This document shows, piece after piece, positions 1 to 16,751 of a stretch of DNA of 64,000 nt. The notes below the pieces were generated by a model. That model ran no database searches. It was not told where the DNA came from and saw nothing but the letters and a program-made list of their open reading frames with translations. A program made the position numbers and the translations under genes. Origin of the DNA: Achromobacter pulmonis (lineage in GTDB: Bacteria > Pseudomonadota > Gammaproteobacteria > Burkholderiales > Burkholderiaceae_B). Location of the stretch: NCBI RefSeq assembly GCF_902859765.1, contig NZ_CADIJV010000011.1, positions 81,261 to 145,260 on the forward strand. The letters run 5' to 3'. Position 1 is the first letter of the stretch. Each line of letters opens with the position of its first letter.

Positions 1-78
1 GAACTGGCACCCAACGAAGCTGGCCATCCGATCTGGGGCCCCGTGTTCCAGCACGCCAAGGCCCAGGCGGCCAGATAA
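1..78 (+). CDS. C-terminal end of an unidentified protein (partial)
   Basis: Only the last 25 codons are in the window, read in frame from base 1 and closed by TAA at 76-78. The tail ends HAKAQAAR. It is too short to assign to a family. It converges on rpoC and shares the terminator at 99-132. The frame is open to the window edge, so a real gene end is likely, but its function cannot be read. Confidence 0.5.
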   Translation, partial: ELAPNEAGHPIWGPVFQHAKAQAAR

Positions 79-96
79 CCGGGCCCTGCCACGCGC

Positions 97-133
97 AAAA
101 AAAGGCCGCTGATTCGCATCAGCGGCCTTTTTG
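97..133. terminator. Bidirectional rho-independent terminator
   Basis: A 15-bp perfect stem (99-113 with 118-132) with a 4-base loop, A-rich on the left and T-rich on the right, so it ends in a U-run on both strands. It lies between the converging upstream gene and rpoC and can terminate both. Confidence 0.9.
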
Positions 134-184
134 CTTCTGGCCTCCCCCGCCCGGACCGCGCGGGGGATATACCGACGCGCGCCG

Positions 185-3100
185 TTACTCGGCGGCGTCC
201 TCGCTACCCAGGTCAGTCGACGGGGCATCGGCGTCCGAACCCACCGTGACCGGCGCGTCCTCGAACGGGTTGGCCAGCTGGCGGGCGGCTTCGCGTTCCG
301 CGGCCTCCAGGGCTTCCTTGTCCTTGCGGGCATGGTGATACGCCAGGCCGGTACCGGCCGGGATCAGGCGGCCGACGATGACGTTTTCCTTCAGGCCACG
401 CAGGTCGTCGCGCTTGCCCATGATGGCGGCTTCGGTCAGGACACGCGTGGTCTCCTGGAACGAGGCGGCCGAGATGAACGAGTCGGTCGACAGCGAGGCC
501 TTGGTGATACCCAGCAGCACGTTTTCGTAGGTGGCCGGACGCTTGTTCTCGGCGTTGACACGGTCGTTCTCGTTCAACAGCTCGGAGCGCTCGACCTGCT
601 CGCCCGGGATGAACTCGGTATCGCCCGCATCGACGATGTTCACACGACGCAGCATCTGGCGAACAATCACTTCGATGTGCTTGTCGTTGATCTTCACGCC
701 CTGCAGACGGTAAACGTCCTGCACTTCGTCGACGATGTAGGTCGCCAGCTTCTCGATGCCCTGCAGGCGCAGGATGTCGTGGGGATCGGCCGGGCCGTCC
801 ACGATCATTTCGCCCTTGTTCACCACCTGGCCGTCGTGCACCAGCACCTGCTTTTCCTTCGGAATCAGGAACTCGTGGCTGACGCCTTCCAGGTCGGTGA
901 TGACCAGGCGCTGCTTGCCCTTGGTGTCCTTGCCGAACGAGACCGTACCGGTAACGTCGGCGAGCATGCCGGCATCCTTGGGCGAACGGGCTTCGAACAG
1001 CTCGGCCACGCGCGGCAGACCGCCGGTAATGTCGCGGGTCTTTTGCGATTCCTGCGGAATACGCGCCAGCACCTCACCCACGGCAACCTGCTGGCCGTCA
1101 CGCACGGTGATCAGCGCGCCGACCGGGAACGAGATGATCACCGAGTGATCGGTGCCGGCGATCTTGACGTCTTCGCCGTTCTCGTTGACCAGCTTGATCT
1201 GCGGACGCATGACGATCTTGCCGCCACGGGTCTTGGGCGTGATGACGACCAGCGTCGACAGGCCGGTGACTTCGTCCACCTGCTTGGCCACGGTCACGCC
1301 TTCCTCGATGTTCTCGAAGCGGACGGCGCCACCGTATTCCGACACGATCGGACGGGTCAGCGGATCCCACGTCGCCAGGCGCGCGCCGGCCTTCACGGCC
1401 TCGCCATCGCCCACCAGCACGGTCGCGCCGTACGGGATCTTGTGGCGTTCGCGCTCGCGGCCGTTGTCATCGAAGATCGCCAGTTCGCCCGAGCGCGAGA
1501 TCGCAACGCGCTCGCCCTTGGCGTTGGTGACGTAGCGCATGGTGCTGGCAAAGCCGACCACGCCGCTGGACTTGGTTTCCACCGCGCTGGCCAAGGCCGA
1601 GCGCGACGCCGCGCCACCGATGTGGAACGTACGCATCGTGAGCTGCGTGCCGGGTTCACCGATGGACTGGGCGGCGATGACGCCAACCGCCTCGCCCTGG
1701 TTGACCGACGAGCCGCGGCCGAGATCACGGCCGTAGCAGCGCGCGCACAGGCCATGGCGCGTTTCGCAGGTCAGCGGGGTGCGGACCTTGACTTCGTCCA
1801 CGCCGATGCGGTCGATGGTGTCGACCATGTCCTCGTCCAGCAAGGTACCGGCCGTGATGGCGGTTTCCTGCGTGTCCGGGTTGACGATGTCCACGGCGGC
1901 AACGCGGCCGAGGATACGGTCGCGCAGCGGCTCGATGACTTCACCGCCTTCCACCAGGGCCTTCATGTTGTAGCCCTGCGAGGTGCCGCAATCGTCCTCG
2001 GTGATCACCAGGTCTTGCGTCACGTCGACCAGACGACGGGTCAGGTAACCCGAGTTCGCGGTCTTCAGCGCCGTGTCGGCCAGACCCTTACGCGCACCGT
2101 GCGTCGAGATGAAGTACTGAAGCACGTTCAGGCCTTCACGGAAGTTCGCGGTGATGGGCGTTTCGATGATCGAGCCGTCCGGCTTGGCCATCAGGCCGCG
2201 CATACCGGCCAGCTGGCGGATCTGGGCGGCCGAACCGCGCGCGCCCGAGTCGGCCATCATGTAGATGGAGTTGAACGACTCCTGGCGCACTTCCTCGCCG
2301 TGACGGTTGATGACGGGTTCGGTGGCCAGTTGTTCCATCATCGCCTTGCCGACCTTGTCGCCGGCCTTGCCCCAGATGTCCACCACGTTGTTGTAGCGTT
2401 CCTGGGACGTGACCAGACCCGACGAGTACTGCTTGTCGATTTCCTTCACTTCGCGGCTGGCTTCGGCCAGGATGCCTTCCTTGGCCGACGGGATCAGCAT
2501 GTCGCCCATGGCGATCGAGATACCGCCACGGGTGGCCAGACGGAAGCCCGACTGCATCAGCTTGTCGGCGAAGATCACCGTGTCGCGCAGGCCGCAACGG
2601 CGGAACGACTGGTTGATCAGGCGCGAGATTTCCTTCTTCTTCAGCGCCTTGTTCAGGACGGTGAAGGGCAGGCCCTTGGGCAGGATCTCGGACAGCAGCG
2701 CGCGGCCGACGGTGGTTTCATGGCGGCGGATCACCGGCTGCCATTCGCCATTCTCGTCACGCTCGTGTTCCTTCAGACGCACGGTGATGCGGCTTTGCAG
2801 CTCGACTTCACCATTGTCGTAGGCACGTTGCACTTCGGCCACGTCGGTGAAGAAGATGCCTTCGCCCTTGCCGTTGATGCGCTCGCGCGTCGTGTAGTAC
2901 AGACCCAGCACGATGTCCTGGGACGGCACAATCGACGGTTCGCCGTTGGCCGGGAACAGCACGTTGTTCGAAGCCAGCATCAGCGTGCGCGCTTCCAGCT
3001 GGGCTTCCAGCGACAGCGGCACGTGGACGGCCATCTGGTCACCGTCGAAGTCGGCGTTGAACGCCGCGCAGACCAGCGGGTGCAGCTGGATGGCCTTGCC

Positions 3101-4428
3101 TTCGATCAACACCGGCTCGAACGCCTGGATGCCCAGACGGTGCAGCGTCGGCGCGCGGTTCAGCATCACCGGGTGTTCGCGGATGACTTCTTCCAGGATG
3201 TCCCAGACCACCGGTTCCTGGCTTTCCACCAATTTCTTGGCGGCCTTGATGGTCGTGGCCAGGCCCATCATCTCCAGGCGATTGAAGATGAACGGCTTGA
3301 ACAGTTCCAGGGCCATCAGCTTGGGCAGGCCGCACTGGTGCAGCTTGAGCTGCGGACCCACCACGATGACCGAACGGCCCGAGTAGTCGACGCGCTTGCC
3401 CAGCAGGTTCTGACGGAAACGACCGCTCTTGCCCTTGATCATGTCGGCCAGGGACTTGAGCTGGCGCTTGTTGGCGCCGGTCATGGCCTTGCCGCGGCGA
3501 CCGTTGTCCAGCAGCGAGTCGACGGCTTCCTGCAGCATGCGCTTTTCGTTGCGCAGGATGATTTCAGGAGCCTTCAGCTCCAGCAGGCGCTTCAGACGGT
3601 TGTTGCGGTTGATGACGCGGCGGTACAGGTCGTTCAGGTCGGAGGTCGCGAAGCGGCCGCCGTCCAGCGGCACCAGCGGACGCAGGTCCGGCGGCAGCAC
3701 GGGCAGCACTTCCATGACCATCCACTCGGCCTTGATGCCGGACTTCTGGAAGCCTTCCAGCACCTTCAGGCGCTTGGAGATCTTCTTGATCTTGGCTTCC
3801 GAGCTGGTGGCCTTCAGTTCGCCGCGCAGCGTTTCCACTTCACGGTCGATGTCGATGGTGCGCAGCAGTTCACGCACAGCTTCGGCGCCCATCAGGGCAC
3901 GGAAGTCATCGCCGTATTCCTCGGTCTTGGCCAGGAAATCGTCGTCCGACATGATCTGGCCGCGCTTGAGCGGCGTCATGCCGGGCTCGATCACGCACCA
4001 GGCTTCGAAGTACAGCACGCGTTCGATGTCGCGCAGGGTCATGTCGAGCACCATGCCCAGACGCGACGGCAGGCTCTTCAGGAACCAGATGTGCGCGACG
4101 GGGCTGGCCAGCTCGATGTGGCCCATGCGTTCACGGCGAACCTTGGCAACGGTGACTTCAACGCCGCACTTCTCGCAGATCACGCCACGGTGCTTCAAGC
4201 GCTTGTACTTGCCGCACAGGCACTCGTAGTCCTTGATCGGGCCGAAGATCTTGGAGCAGAACAGGCCGTCGCGCTCAGGCTTGAACGTGCGGTAGTTGAT
4301 GGTCTCGGGCTTGCGAACTTCGCCGTAGGACCACGAACGGATCTTCTCGGGCGAGGCGATGCCGATCTTGATGGCATCGAATTGCTCGTCTTGCGAGACT
4401 TGCTTAAAGAGGTCGAGTAGCGCTTTCA

Positions 4429-4429
<1 letters not shown>
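185..4429 (-). CDS. rpoC: DNA-directed RNA polymerase subunit beta'
   Basis: Beta' subunit of RNA polymerase, 1414 residues, the usual length in this group. The N-terminal zinc site CLCGKYK...CEKCG is seen near residue 70, the catalytic magnesium loop NADFDGDQ near 460, and the second zinc site (CGTSQGY, then [13 protein letters not shown]) in the C-terminal half. The start codon overlaps the rpoB stop by one base (TAATG), so the two subunits are translationally coupled. It is the last gene of the secE-rpoC block and is followed by the strong terminator at 97-133. The opposite strand is open over almost the whole gene, a high-GC shadow and not a second gene. Confidence 0.99.
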
Positions 4430-8541
<4,112 letters not shown>

Positions 8542-8597
8542 GAGCACTCCGACTCGAGGTTGCATGGGCCGTCAACCACGGCCCCAGGTGATACGAC

Positions 8598-8647
8598 TCC
8601 AGGAAACCCCTCTGGAAAGGGCCTGACCCCAGCAGGGGTTTCCTGGA
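8598..8647 (-). promoter_or_regulatory. Long stem-loop upstream of rpoB, possible RNA processing site
   Basis: A perfect 14-bp inverted repeat (8598-8611 with 8634-8647) with a 22-base loop lies in the rplL-rpoB gap, 57 bases before the rpoB start. It has no U-run, so it is not a simple terminator. E. coli has an RNase III processing hairpin at the same place; equivalence here is inference from position and structure. Confidence 0.55.
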
Positions 8648-8649
8648 AA

Positions 8650-8689
8650 CGCAAAAGCCCGGGGACGGCAAATTGCGCTGTCCCCGGGC
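8650..8689 (-). terminator. Leaky terminator (attenuator) between rplL and rpoB
   Basis: On the minus strand a 10-bp GC-rich stem (8680-8689 with 8657-8666) is followed directly by TTTTGC, a short U-run, 15 bases after the rplL stop. A weak intrinsic terminator here would lower rpoBC transcription relative to the ribosomal proteins, as known for the E. coli rplL-rpoB attenuator. Confidence 0.65.
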
Positions 8690-8704
8690 AAATTGACGCA
8701 GGTC

Positions 8705-9085
8705 TTACTTGACTTCGACCTTGGCGCCAGCTTCTTCCAGCTTCTTCTTGGCGGCTTCGGCGTCAGCCTTGGCAACGCCTTCCTTGACGGGCTTCGGCGC
8801 GCCGTCGACCAGGTCCTTGGCTTCCTTCAGGCCCAGGCCGGTCAGCTCGCGCACGGCCTTGATGACGGAAACCTTGTTGGCGCCGGCTTCAGCCAGGACA
8901 ACGGTGAACTCGGTCTGCTCTTCAGCAGCGGCGGCAGCGCCACCGGCGGCCGGAGCGGCCACGGCCACAGCGGCGGCAGCAGCCGACACGCCGAACTTCT
9001 CTTCCATTTCCTTGATCAGCTCGGACAGTTCGAGCACGGTCATGCCAGCGATGGCGTCAAGGATTTCAGCTTTGTTAAGTGCCAT
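8705..9085 (-). CDS. rplL: 50S ribosomal protein L7/L12
   Basis: Stalk protein L7/L12, 126 residues from MALNKAEIL; an upstream in-frame ATG is rejected because the family begins at MALN and GGAG lies nine bases before it. The layout is the N-terminal dimerisation helices (1-32), an alanine-rich hinge (about 35-55), and the factor-binding C-terminal domain with the conserved [12 protein letters not shown] helix. It forms the multimeric stalk on L10, encoded just upstream, and recruits translation factors to the ribosome. Confidence 0.99.
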   Translation of the reverse strand: MALNKAEILDAIAGMTVLELSELIKEMEEKFGVSAAAAAVAVAAPAAGGAAAAAEEQTEFTVVLAEAGANKVSVIKAVRELTGLGLKEAKDLVDGAPKPVKEGVAKADAEAAKKKLEEAGAKVEVK

Positions 9086-9165
9086 TTTTAAGAACTCCAA
9101 ATATTGGGTAATGCCAGGGTTTGGGTGTCGCTCGGTCGTTCAGCGAATTCCGGGAAGGACGGCGA

Positions 9166-9690
9166 TTAAGCCGCGGCCTTCTGGTCGCGCACGGCGGCGA
9201 GGCCACGGGCGAACTTGGTCGGAACTTCGTTGAGCGTACGCACGAATTGCGCGATGGGGGCTTGCATGGTGCCCAGCAGTTTCGACAGCAACTCTTCGCG
9301 CGAGGGCATGGTGGCCAGGGCCTTCACACCTTCTTGGTTCAGCAGGCTGTTGGGCAGAGCGCCCGCCTTGATGACCAGCTTGTCGTTGCTTTTCGCGAAA
9401 CCTGCGAGGACCTTGGCCGCCGTGACCGGGTCGGTGCTGATGCCATAGATCAGCGGACCGGTCAGTTGCTCGGCCAACGGCTCGAAAGCCGTGCCGGCAA
9501 CAGCACGACGGGCCAGCGAGTTCTTCAGAACACGCAGATACACGCCCGATTCACGCGCAGTTTTGCGCAGTACGGTGACAGAGGCGACGTCCAGACCACG
9601 GTACTCGGCGATAACAATCGATTGCGCCTTGGCCACTTCGGCCGAGACTTCCTCGATCACCACCGCTTTCTCTTGACGATTGAGACTCAC
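9166..9690 (-). CDS. rplJ: 50S ribosomal protein L10
   Basis: L10, 174 residues, anchors the L7/L12 stalk to 23S rRNA. Translation begins with GTG ([15 protein letters not shown]) about ten bases after GGAG. The gene is followed by rplL and preceded by a 269-base leader with recognisable L10-leader sequence, so feedback control of rplJ-rplL translation by the L10-L12 complex is likely. Confidence 0.98.
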   Translation of the reverse strand: MSLNRQEKAVVIEEVSAEVAKAQSIVIAEYRGLDVASVTVLRKTARESGVYLRVLKNSLARRAVAGTAFEPLAEQLTGPLIYGISTDPVTAAKVLAGFAKSNDKLVIKAGALPNSLLNQEGVKALATMPSREELLSKLLGTMQAPIAQFVRTLNEVPTKFARGLAAVRDQKAAA

Positions 9691-9959
9691 GGTTTGAACA
9701 CTCCATCAAAAGACGCCTGGGGCCGGAGCCTTGCGCGTCAACCGAATGCGGCGCCTGGTCGAGTTCTTCGGGTAAAGAAATCTTCCTGGGGACGCCGTCT
9801 ACGCTGGATCCGAACTATGCAAGCTTCGGGATTAAGCGGATCAGCAGGGTACTGCTTCCAGCGGAAGGAGGACCTTCGCGCCGACCTGCTCCAGCGGTCT
9901 TTGACAGCAGCATCCGGAGGAATCCGGATGCGGCCCAAAGTACGTTTACAGCTGTAGGC
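9691..9959 (-). promoter_or_regulatory. L10 leader (autoregulatory mRNA element) upstream of rplJ
   Basis: A 269-base gap between rplA and rplJ. On the minus strand it contains GCGTAGACGG around 9797-9806, which as I recall matches the conserved core of the E. coli L10-binding leader, and a 9-bp hairpin (9910-9918 with 9923-9931). Position and core sequence support a ribosomal-protein leader at which L10-(L12)4 represses translation. The full fold was not computed. Confidence 0.7.
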
Positions 9960-10658
9960 TTAAGCAGCCGACAGCGAGGCAATTTCCACGCGCGCACCAC
10001 CGCCCATCGTGGACGAGACGGCCAGCTTGCGCAGGTAGATGCCCTTGGCAGCGGCGGGACGGGCCTTTTGCAAGGCGTCGACCAACGCGGCCAGGTTGGT
10101 TTGCAGCTGTTCCACGTCGAACGACGCGCGGCCGATCGTGGCGTGGATGATGCCGGCCTTGTCGGTACGGTACTGGACCTGACCGGCCTTGGCGTTCTTG
10201 ACGGCGGTGGCGACGTCGGGCGTCACGGTGCCGACCTTCGGGTTCGGCATCAGGCCACGGGGACCCAGGACCTGACCCAGGGCACCCACGACACGCATCG
10301 TGTCGGGCGAAGCGATGACGATGTCGAAATCCATCTGGCCAGCCTTGATGCGCTCGGCCAGATCGTCCAGACCGACGATGTCGGCGCCGGCGGCCTTGGC
10401 GGCCTCAGCCTTGTCGCCCTGGGCGAACACGGCGACGCGAACCGTCTTGCCGGTGCCGGCGGGCAGCACGACCGAACCGCGGACCAGTTGATCCGACTTC
10501 TTCGGGTCGATGCCCAGCTGCACGGCCACGTCAATCGATTCGTTGAACTTGGCGACAGCGGTTTCCTTGACCAGGGTCAGGGCTTCGGCGACCGGGTACA
10601 GCTTGGTGCGGTCGATCTTTTGCGCAATGGCGGCGGCGCGCTTGCTCAGTTTTGCCAT
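9960..10658 (-). CDS. rplA: 50S ribosomal protein L1
   Basis: L1, 232 residues ([16 protein letters not shown] start). It binds 23S rRNA in the mobile L1 stalk and in many bacteria represses its own rplK-rplA mRNA. The conserved [12 protein letters not shown] segment, central to RNA binding, is intact. It starts two bases after the rplK stop, so the pair is translationally coupled. Confidence 0.99.
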   Translation of the reverse strand: MAKLSKRAAAIAQKIDRTKLYPVAEALTLVKETAVAKFNESIDVAVQLGIDPKKSDQLVRGSVVLPAGTGKTVRVAVFAQGDKAEAAKAAGADIVGLDDLAERIKAGQMDFDIVIASPDTMRVVGALGQVLGPRGLMPNPKVGTVTPDVATAVKNAKAGQVQYRTDKAGIIHATIGRASFDVEQLQTNLAALVDALQKARPAAAKGIYLRKLAVSSTMGGGARVEIASLSAA

Positions 10659-10660
10659 GA

Positions 10661-11092
10661 TTAGATCCCCTCAACCGTGATGCCCATGCTGCGGGCGCTG
10701 CCAGCGATCGTGCGGACGGCGGCGTCCAGATCAGCGGCGGTCAGATCGGGGCCCTTGGCCTTGGCGATTTCTTCAGCTTGCGCGCGGGTCAGCGTGCCAA
10801 CCTTGTCGGTATGCGGCTTGGACGAACCCTTCTGCACGCCGGCGGCCTTCTTGATGAGGACCGTCGCGGGCGGGGTCTTCATGATGAAGGTGAAGCTCTT
10901 GTCGGCGAAGGCGGTGATCACCACCGGAATCGGCAGACCAGGCTCCATGCCTTGGGTCTTGGCGTTGAACGCCTTGCAGAATTCCATGATGTTCAGGCCA
11001 CGCTGACCCAGGGCCGGGCCAATCGGGGGGGAGGGGTTAGCCTTACCAGCCGGCACTTGCAGCTTGATAAAGCCGACGATCTTCTTCGCCAT
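10661..11092 (-). CDS. rplK: 50S ribosomal protein L11
   Basis: L11, 143 residues. The N-terminal proline-rich domain ([21 protein letters not shown]) and the C-terminal rRNA-binding domain, including a [14 protein letters not shown] segment, are intact. It forms the base of the GTPase-associated centre with L10. A strong AAGGAG ribosome-binding site precedes the ATG. A run of seven G in the plus strand falls inside the coding sequence and does not disturb the frame. Confidence 0.99.
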   Translation of the reverse strand: MAKKIVGFIKLQVPAGKANPSPPIGPALGQRGLNIMEFCKAFNAKTQGMEPGLPIPVVITAFADKSFTFIMKTPPATVLIKKAAGVQKGSSKPHTDKVGTLTRAQAEEIAKAKGPDLTAADLDAAVRTIAGSARSMGITVEGI

Positions 11093-11153
11093 GCTTTGCT
11101 CCTTGCGGGTTATATCGCCCTAGCGCGAGGCCAGGGCTCCCCGGGGTTTGAAA

Positions 11154-11687
11154 TCAGGTCTTTTCGACCTGGCTGAAATCCAGTTCGACGGGAGTGGCAC
11201 GACCGAAGATCGTGACAGACACGCGAACCTTGCTCTTTTCGTAGTTGACTTCTTCGACGTTGCCGTTGAAGTCCGCAAACGGACCTTCCTTGACCCGAAC
11301 CATCTCGCCCACTTCGAACAGGATCTTGGGGCGGGGTTTCTCGACGCCCTCTTCCATCTGGGAGAGGATCTTTTCGACTTCCTTCTCGGAAATCGGGGTC
11401 GGACGATTGCCCGAGCCACCCAGAAAACCGGTGACACGGTTGGTGTTCTTGACCAGGTGCCACGTTTCGTCGGTCAGGTCCATTTCAACCAGGACGTAAC
11501 CGGGGAAAATGCGGCGCTCGGTGATCGACTTCTGGCCACCCTTGACCTCGACGACTTCCTCGGAGGGCACAAGAATGCGGCCGAAAGACGTTTGCAGGCC
11601 CGCGCGCTCGATGCGCTCGTTCAGGGCCTTGTGTACGCTTTTTTCCATGCCGGAGTACACATGGACGACATACCAACGCTTACTCAT
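11154..11687 (-). CDS. nusG: Transcription termination/antitermination factor NusG
   Basis: NusG, 177 residues: the NGN domain (about 1-115, beginning [15 protein letters not shown]) binds RNA polymerase, and a C-terminal KOW domain ([17 protein letters not shown]) binds Rho or S10. The start is preceded by only nine bases after secE, so the two are co-transcribed. The secE-nusG-rplK order is near universal in proteobacteria. Confidence 0.99.
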   Translation of the reverse strand: MSKRWYVVHVYSGMEKSVHKALNERIERAGLQTSFGRILVPSEEVVEVKGGQKSITERRIFPGYVLVEMDLTDETWHLVKNTNRVTGFLGGSGNRPTPISEKEVEKILSQMEEGVEKPRPKILFEVGEMVRVKEGPFADFNGNVEEVNYEKSKVRVSVTIFGRATPVELDFSQVEKT

Positions 11688-11696
11688 TCGCCGTCC

Positions 11697-12077
11697 TTAT
11701 TTCCAGCCTAACAACAGGCCGTAGAGAATCCATTCGATGCCCTTGTCGAGCACCCACATGAAAATGCCCATGACCGCCACGAACGCGAAAACGATGCCCG
11801 TCATCTGGGTCGTTTCCTTGCGCGTGGGCCAGGAGACACGCTTGACTTCGTTGTACGACTCGCTGGCAAAGCTCAGGGTGCGACGGCCGGGTTCGCTGAA
11901 CCAGGCGATCACGGCTGCGATCACGAGACCGCCGACAAAGACGCCGATACGAGCAGGCATCGGTTGCGCGCTGAGCACGGAAAACCCGACGATGCCAGCA
12001 ATAACGACAAGAACCGCCAGCCCGAGCTTGACCCGGTCGGCGGTACTGGTTACGGTTTCTACGCTGGTATTAGACAT
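11697..12077 (-). CDS. secE: Preprotein translocase subunit SecE
   Basis: SecE, 126 residues, small essential subunit of the SecYEG channel in the inner membrane. Two N-terminal hydrophobic segments (about 17-33 and 39-58) precede the conserved amphipathic region EVKRVSWPTRKETTQMT and the core transmembrane helix (about 95-120). The three-helix length is the E. coli type. Confidence 0.97.
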   Translation of the reverse strand: MSNTSVETVTSTADRVKLGLAVLVVIAGIVGFSVLSAQPMPARIGVFVGGLVIAAVIAWFSEPGRRTLSFASESYNEVKRVSWPTRKETTQMTGIVFAFVAVMGIFMWVLDKGIEWILYGLLLGWK

Positions 12078-12141
12078 ATTGCGACGCGAGCCGCCGTGAA
12101 TGCGTAACTCGCGATGATCTCCCGCGGGTTTATCCTGGCGG

Positions 12142-12217
12142 TGGCAGGGGCAGTAGGAATCGAACCTACAACCTTCGGTTTTGGAGACCGACGCTCTGCC
12201 AATTGAGCTATGCCCCT
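12142..12217 (-). tRNA. tRNA-Trp (CCA anticodon)
   Basis: 76 bases on the minus strand including the encoded 3' CCA. The acceptor AGGGGCA pairs with TGCCCCT, the anticodon loop reads CT-CCA-AA, and the T loop is GTTCGATTC. It lies between tuf and secE, its usual place. Confidence 0.97.
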
Positions 12218-12362
12218 AAAACACTCACATTCACGTGCACTTCGCTTTTCGTTCCAGGCAAACCGCCACGCGCAGCAGCTTGCGGAACCATACATCATAC
12301 TACTTTTACAGCAAAGATGGATAGAGGGACTTGAGAGTCCACTCTACCCACCCGGGTATTGC

Positions 12363-13553
<1,191 letters not shown>

Positions 13554-13621
13554 GGCTGACTCCTGACCTGGATTGCGCTTTTGACTGAAGCTGCTGACTG
13601 AAGAAAAGACTTTGGAATTTG

Positions 13622-13696
<75 letters not shown>

Positions 13697-13708
13697 ATGT
13701 GTACTGCT

Positions 13709-13782
13709 TGGAGCGGGTGAAGGGAATCGAACCCTCGTCGTAAGCTTGGAAGGCTTCTGCTCTACCATTGAGCTACACCCGC
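13709..13782 (-). tRNA. tRNA-Gly (TCC anticodon)
   Basis: 74 bases on the minus strand with encoded CCA. The acceptor GCGGGTG pairs with CACCCGC, and the anticodon loop CTTCCAA shows TCC. Second tRNA of the Tyr-Gly-Thr-tuf transcription unit. Confidence 0.97.
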
Positions 13783-13932
13783 GGCTGTCCTTTCACCACC
13801 TCACTATCTATCCCAGACTTTCAAAACGAAGGCCTTGGAAAACCTGCCGCCTTCGTTGCGAAGGCCGCCCAGTTCACTAGGCCTGCATTTTAAAATCCAG
13901 GCAAACATCGCCTGGATTCAGGTTTGGGTCTC

Positions 13933-14019
13933 TGGTGGAGGAGGTTGGATTCGAACCAACGTAGGCGCAAGGCCAACAGATTTACAGTCTGCCCCCTTTA
14001 ACCACTCGGGCACCCCTCC
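13933..14019 (-). tRNA. tRNA-Tyr (GTA anticodon)
   Basis: 87 bases on the minus strand with encoded CCA and a long class II variable arm. The acceptor GGAGGGG pairs with CTCCTCC (one G-U), and the anticodon loop CTGTAAA shows GTA. First gene of the tRNA-tuf unit, about nine bases after the predicted transcription start. Confidence 0.97.
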
Positions 14020-14034
14020 AGCGGAGAACTTGAG

Positions 14035-14063
14035 ATTATGAACACTTTCAAATCCGCTGTCAA
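14035..14063 (-). promoter_or_regulatory. Sigma-70 promoter for the tRNA-Tyr/Gly/Thr-tuf operon
   Basis: On the minus strand the -35 TTGACA (14058-14063) and -10 CATAAT (14035-14040) are separated by exactly 17 bases. Transcription would start near 14028, about nine bases before tRNA-Tyr. A near-consensus promoter fits a highly expressed stable-RNA operon. Confidence 0.85.
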
Positions 14064-14132
14064 ACGCCTGGGACGAAAAATATTCAAAACTTTCGTTCTG
14101 CCTGCCGCATTTGCGCGCAGAGGGGGCGAAGC

Positions 14133-15296
14133 TTACAAGATTCCGCGAACGGCTGCACGAAAAAGTTCGGCGTACTGGTCCGCGGTGTAGGCGACGGGGT
14201 TGGTGCCGCCGGACGGATCCTCGCTCGCCATGCGCCCTACCCGCTCGGCCTGCGCGTCGTCGATGCCGATGTCGGCCAGGGTGTGGGGGATGCCGATGGA
14301 CTCGCGCAGGCCCAGCACCCAGTCGAGCACGGCGCCCGGACGATCGTCCGCAAGCGCCAGGTAGCGCGCCAGCGCCTGCAACCGCGGCGCGATCGCGTGC
14401 TGGTTGGCCTTGAGCACGTAGGGCATCAGGATGGCGTTGAGCATGCCATGGTGTGCGTCGTACAGCGCCCCCAGCGGGTGCGCCAGCGCATGCATCGCCC
14501 CCAGGCCGCGCTGGAACGCGGTGGCGCCCATGCTGGATGCCACCAGCATCTGATGGCGCGCCTGCAGATCGGCGCCGTCCGTCACAGCCAGCGGCAGGTA
14601 TTCCTTGATCATGCGCATGCCTTCCAGCGCGATGCCGGCGGCCATCGGATGAAAGAACGGCGAACAGTAGGCTTCGAGATTGTGCGACAGCGCATCCATG
14701 CCGGTCGCCGCCGTGATGCGCGGCGGCAGGCCGACGGTCAGTTCGGGGTCGAGGATGACAATGGCCGGCAGCATGCGCGCGTGGAAGATGATGCGCTTGA
14801 CCTGCGCCGCCTCGTCGGTGATGACGGATGCGCGCCCCACTTCCGAGCCGGTGCCGGCGGTGGTCGGCACCGCCACCACCGGCGCCATGCCGGCAACGTT
14901 CACGCGCAGGTAGTTGTCGCCCATGTCTTCGAAGTCCCACAGGGGACGCTTCTGCCCGGCCATCAGCGCAATGGCCTTGGCCGCATCCAACGCCGAGCCG
15001 CCGCCGAACGCGATGACGCCGTCGTGGCGGCCCTCGCGATAGCGCGCCACGCCATCGTCCACATTCCTGCCGGTGGGGTTGCCCTTCACTTCGTGGAACA
15101 GGCCGCATTCGAGTCCGGCCTGGCGGCAGCCGCGCACCGCGTCGGCGATCATGGGCAGCGCGGCCAGGCCTGGGTCGGTGACCAGCAGCGGCCGCGCCAT
15201 GCCGAGTTCGCGGCACCAGTCGGGCAGTTCCTCGATGCGGCCGGGGCCCGCCTTGATGGCGGTGGGATAGTTCCAGTTGACGCTGGGGACGGTCAT
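14133..15296 (-). CDS. Iron-containing (group III) alcohol dehydrogenase
   Basis: 387 residues from MTVPSVNWNYPTA, with AGGAG six bases upstream; longer frames upstream are compositional. The NAD-binding GGGSALDAAKAIA (near 95) and the TTAGTGSE motif (near 140) define the Fe-ADH family, and metal-ligand segments DALSHNLEAYCS and MHALAHPLGALYDAHHG supply the conserved Asp and His residues. It would interconvert an alcohol and an aldehyde in the cytoplasm. It follows an aldehyde dehydrogenase by 20 bases on the same strand, suggesting stepwise alcohol-to-acid oxidation. Substrate unknown; family relatives include 4-hydroxybutyrate, butanol and phosphonoacetaldehyde enzymes. Confidence 0.9.
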   Translation of the reverse strand: MTVPSVNWNYPTAIKAGPGRIEELPDWCRELGMARPLLVTDPGLAALPMIADAVRGCRQAGLECGLFHEVKGNPTGRNVDDGVARYREGRHDGVIAFGGGSALDAAKAIALMAGQKRPLWDFEDMGDNYLRVNVAGMAPVVAVPTTAGTGSEVGRASVITDEAAQVKRIIFHARMLPAIVILDPELTVGLPPRITAATGMDALSHNLEAYCSPFFHPMAAGIALEGMRMIKEYLPLAVTDGADLQARHQMLVASSMGATAFQRGLGAMHALAHPLGALYDAHHGMLNAILMPYVLKANQHAIAPRLQALARYLALADDRPGAVLDWVLGLRESIGIPHTLADIGIDDAQAERVGRMASEDPSGGTNPVAYTADQYAELFRAAVRGIL

Positions 15297-15316
15297 GTCG
15301 GCTCCTGGTCGCGCGC

Positions 15317-16708
<1,392 letters not shown>

Positions 16709-16751
16709 GGCGACCCTGTGCATGCGTGGTGAATGAAGGAAGCGGCGGCGT

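Noticed and set aside
131-4420. Very long plus-strand open frame opposite rpoC
   Set aside because: It mirrors the rpoC codons in a high-GC genome, has His/Gln-rich low-complexity-like sequence and no family resemblance. The same holds for the plus-strand frame opposite rpoB (4519-8436).
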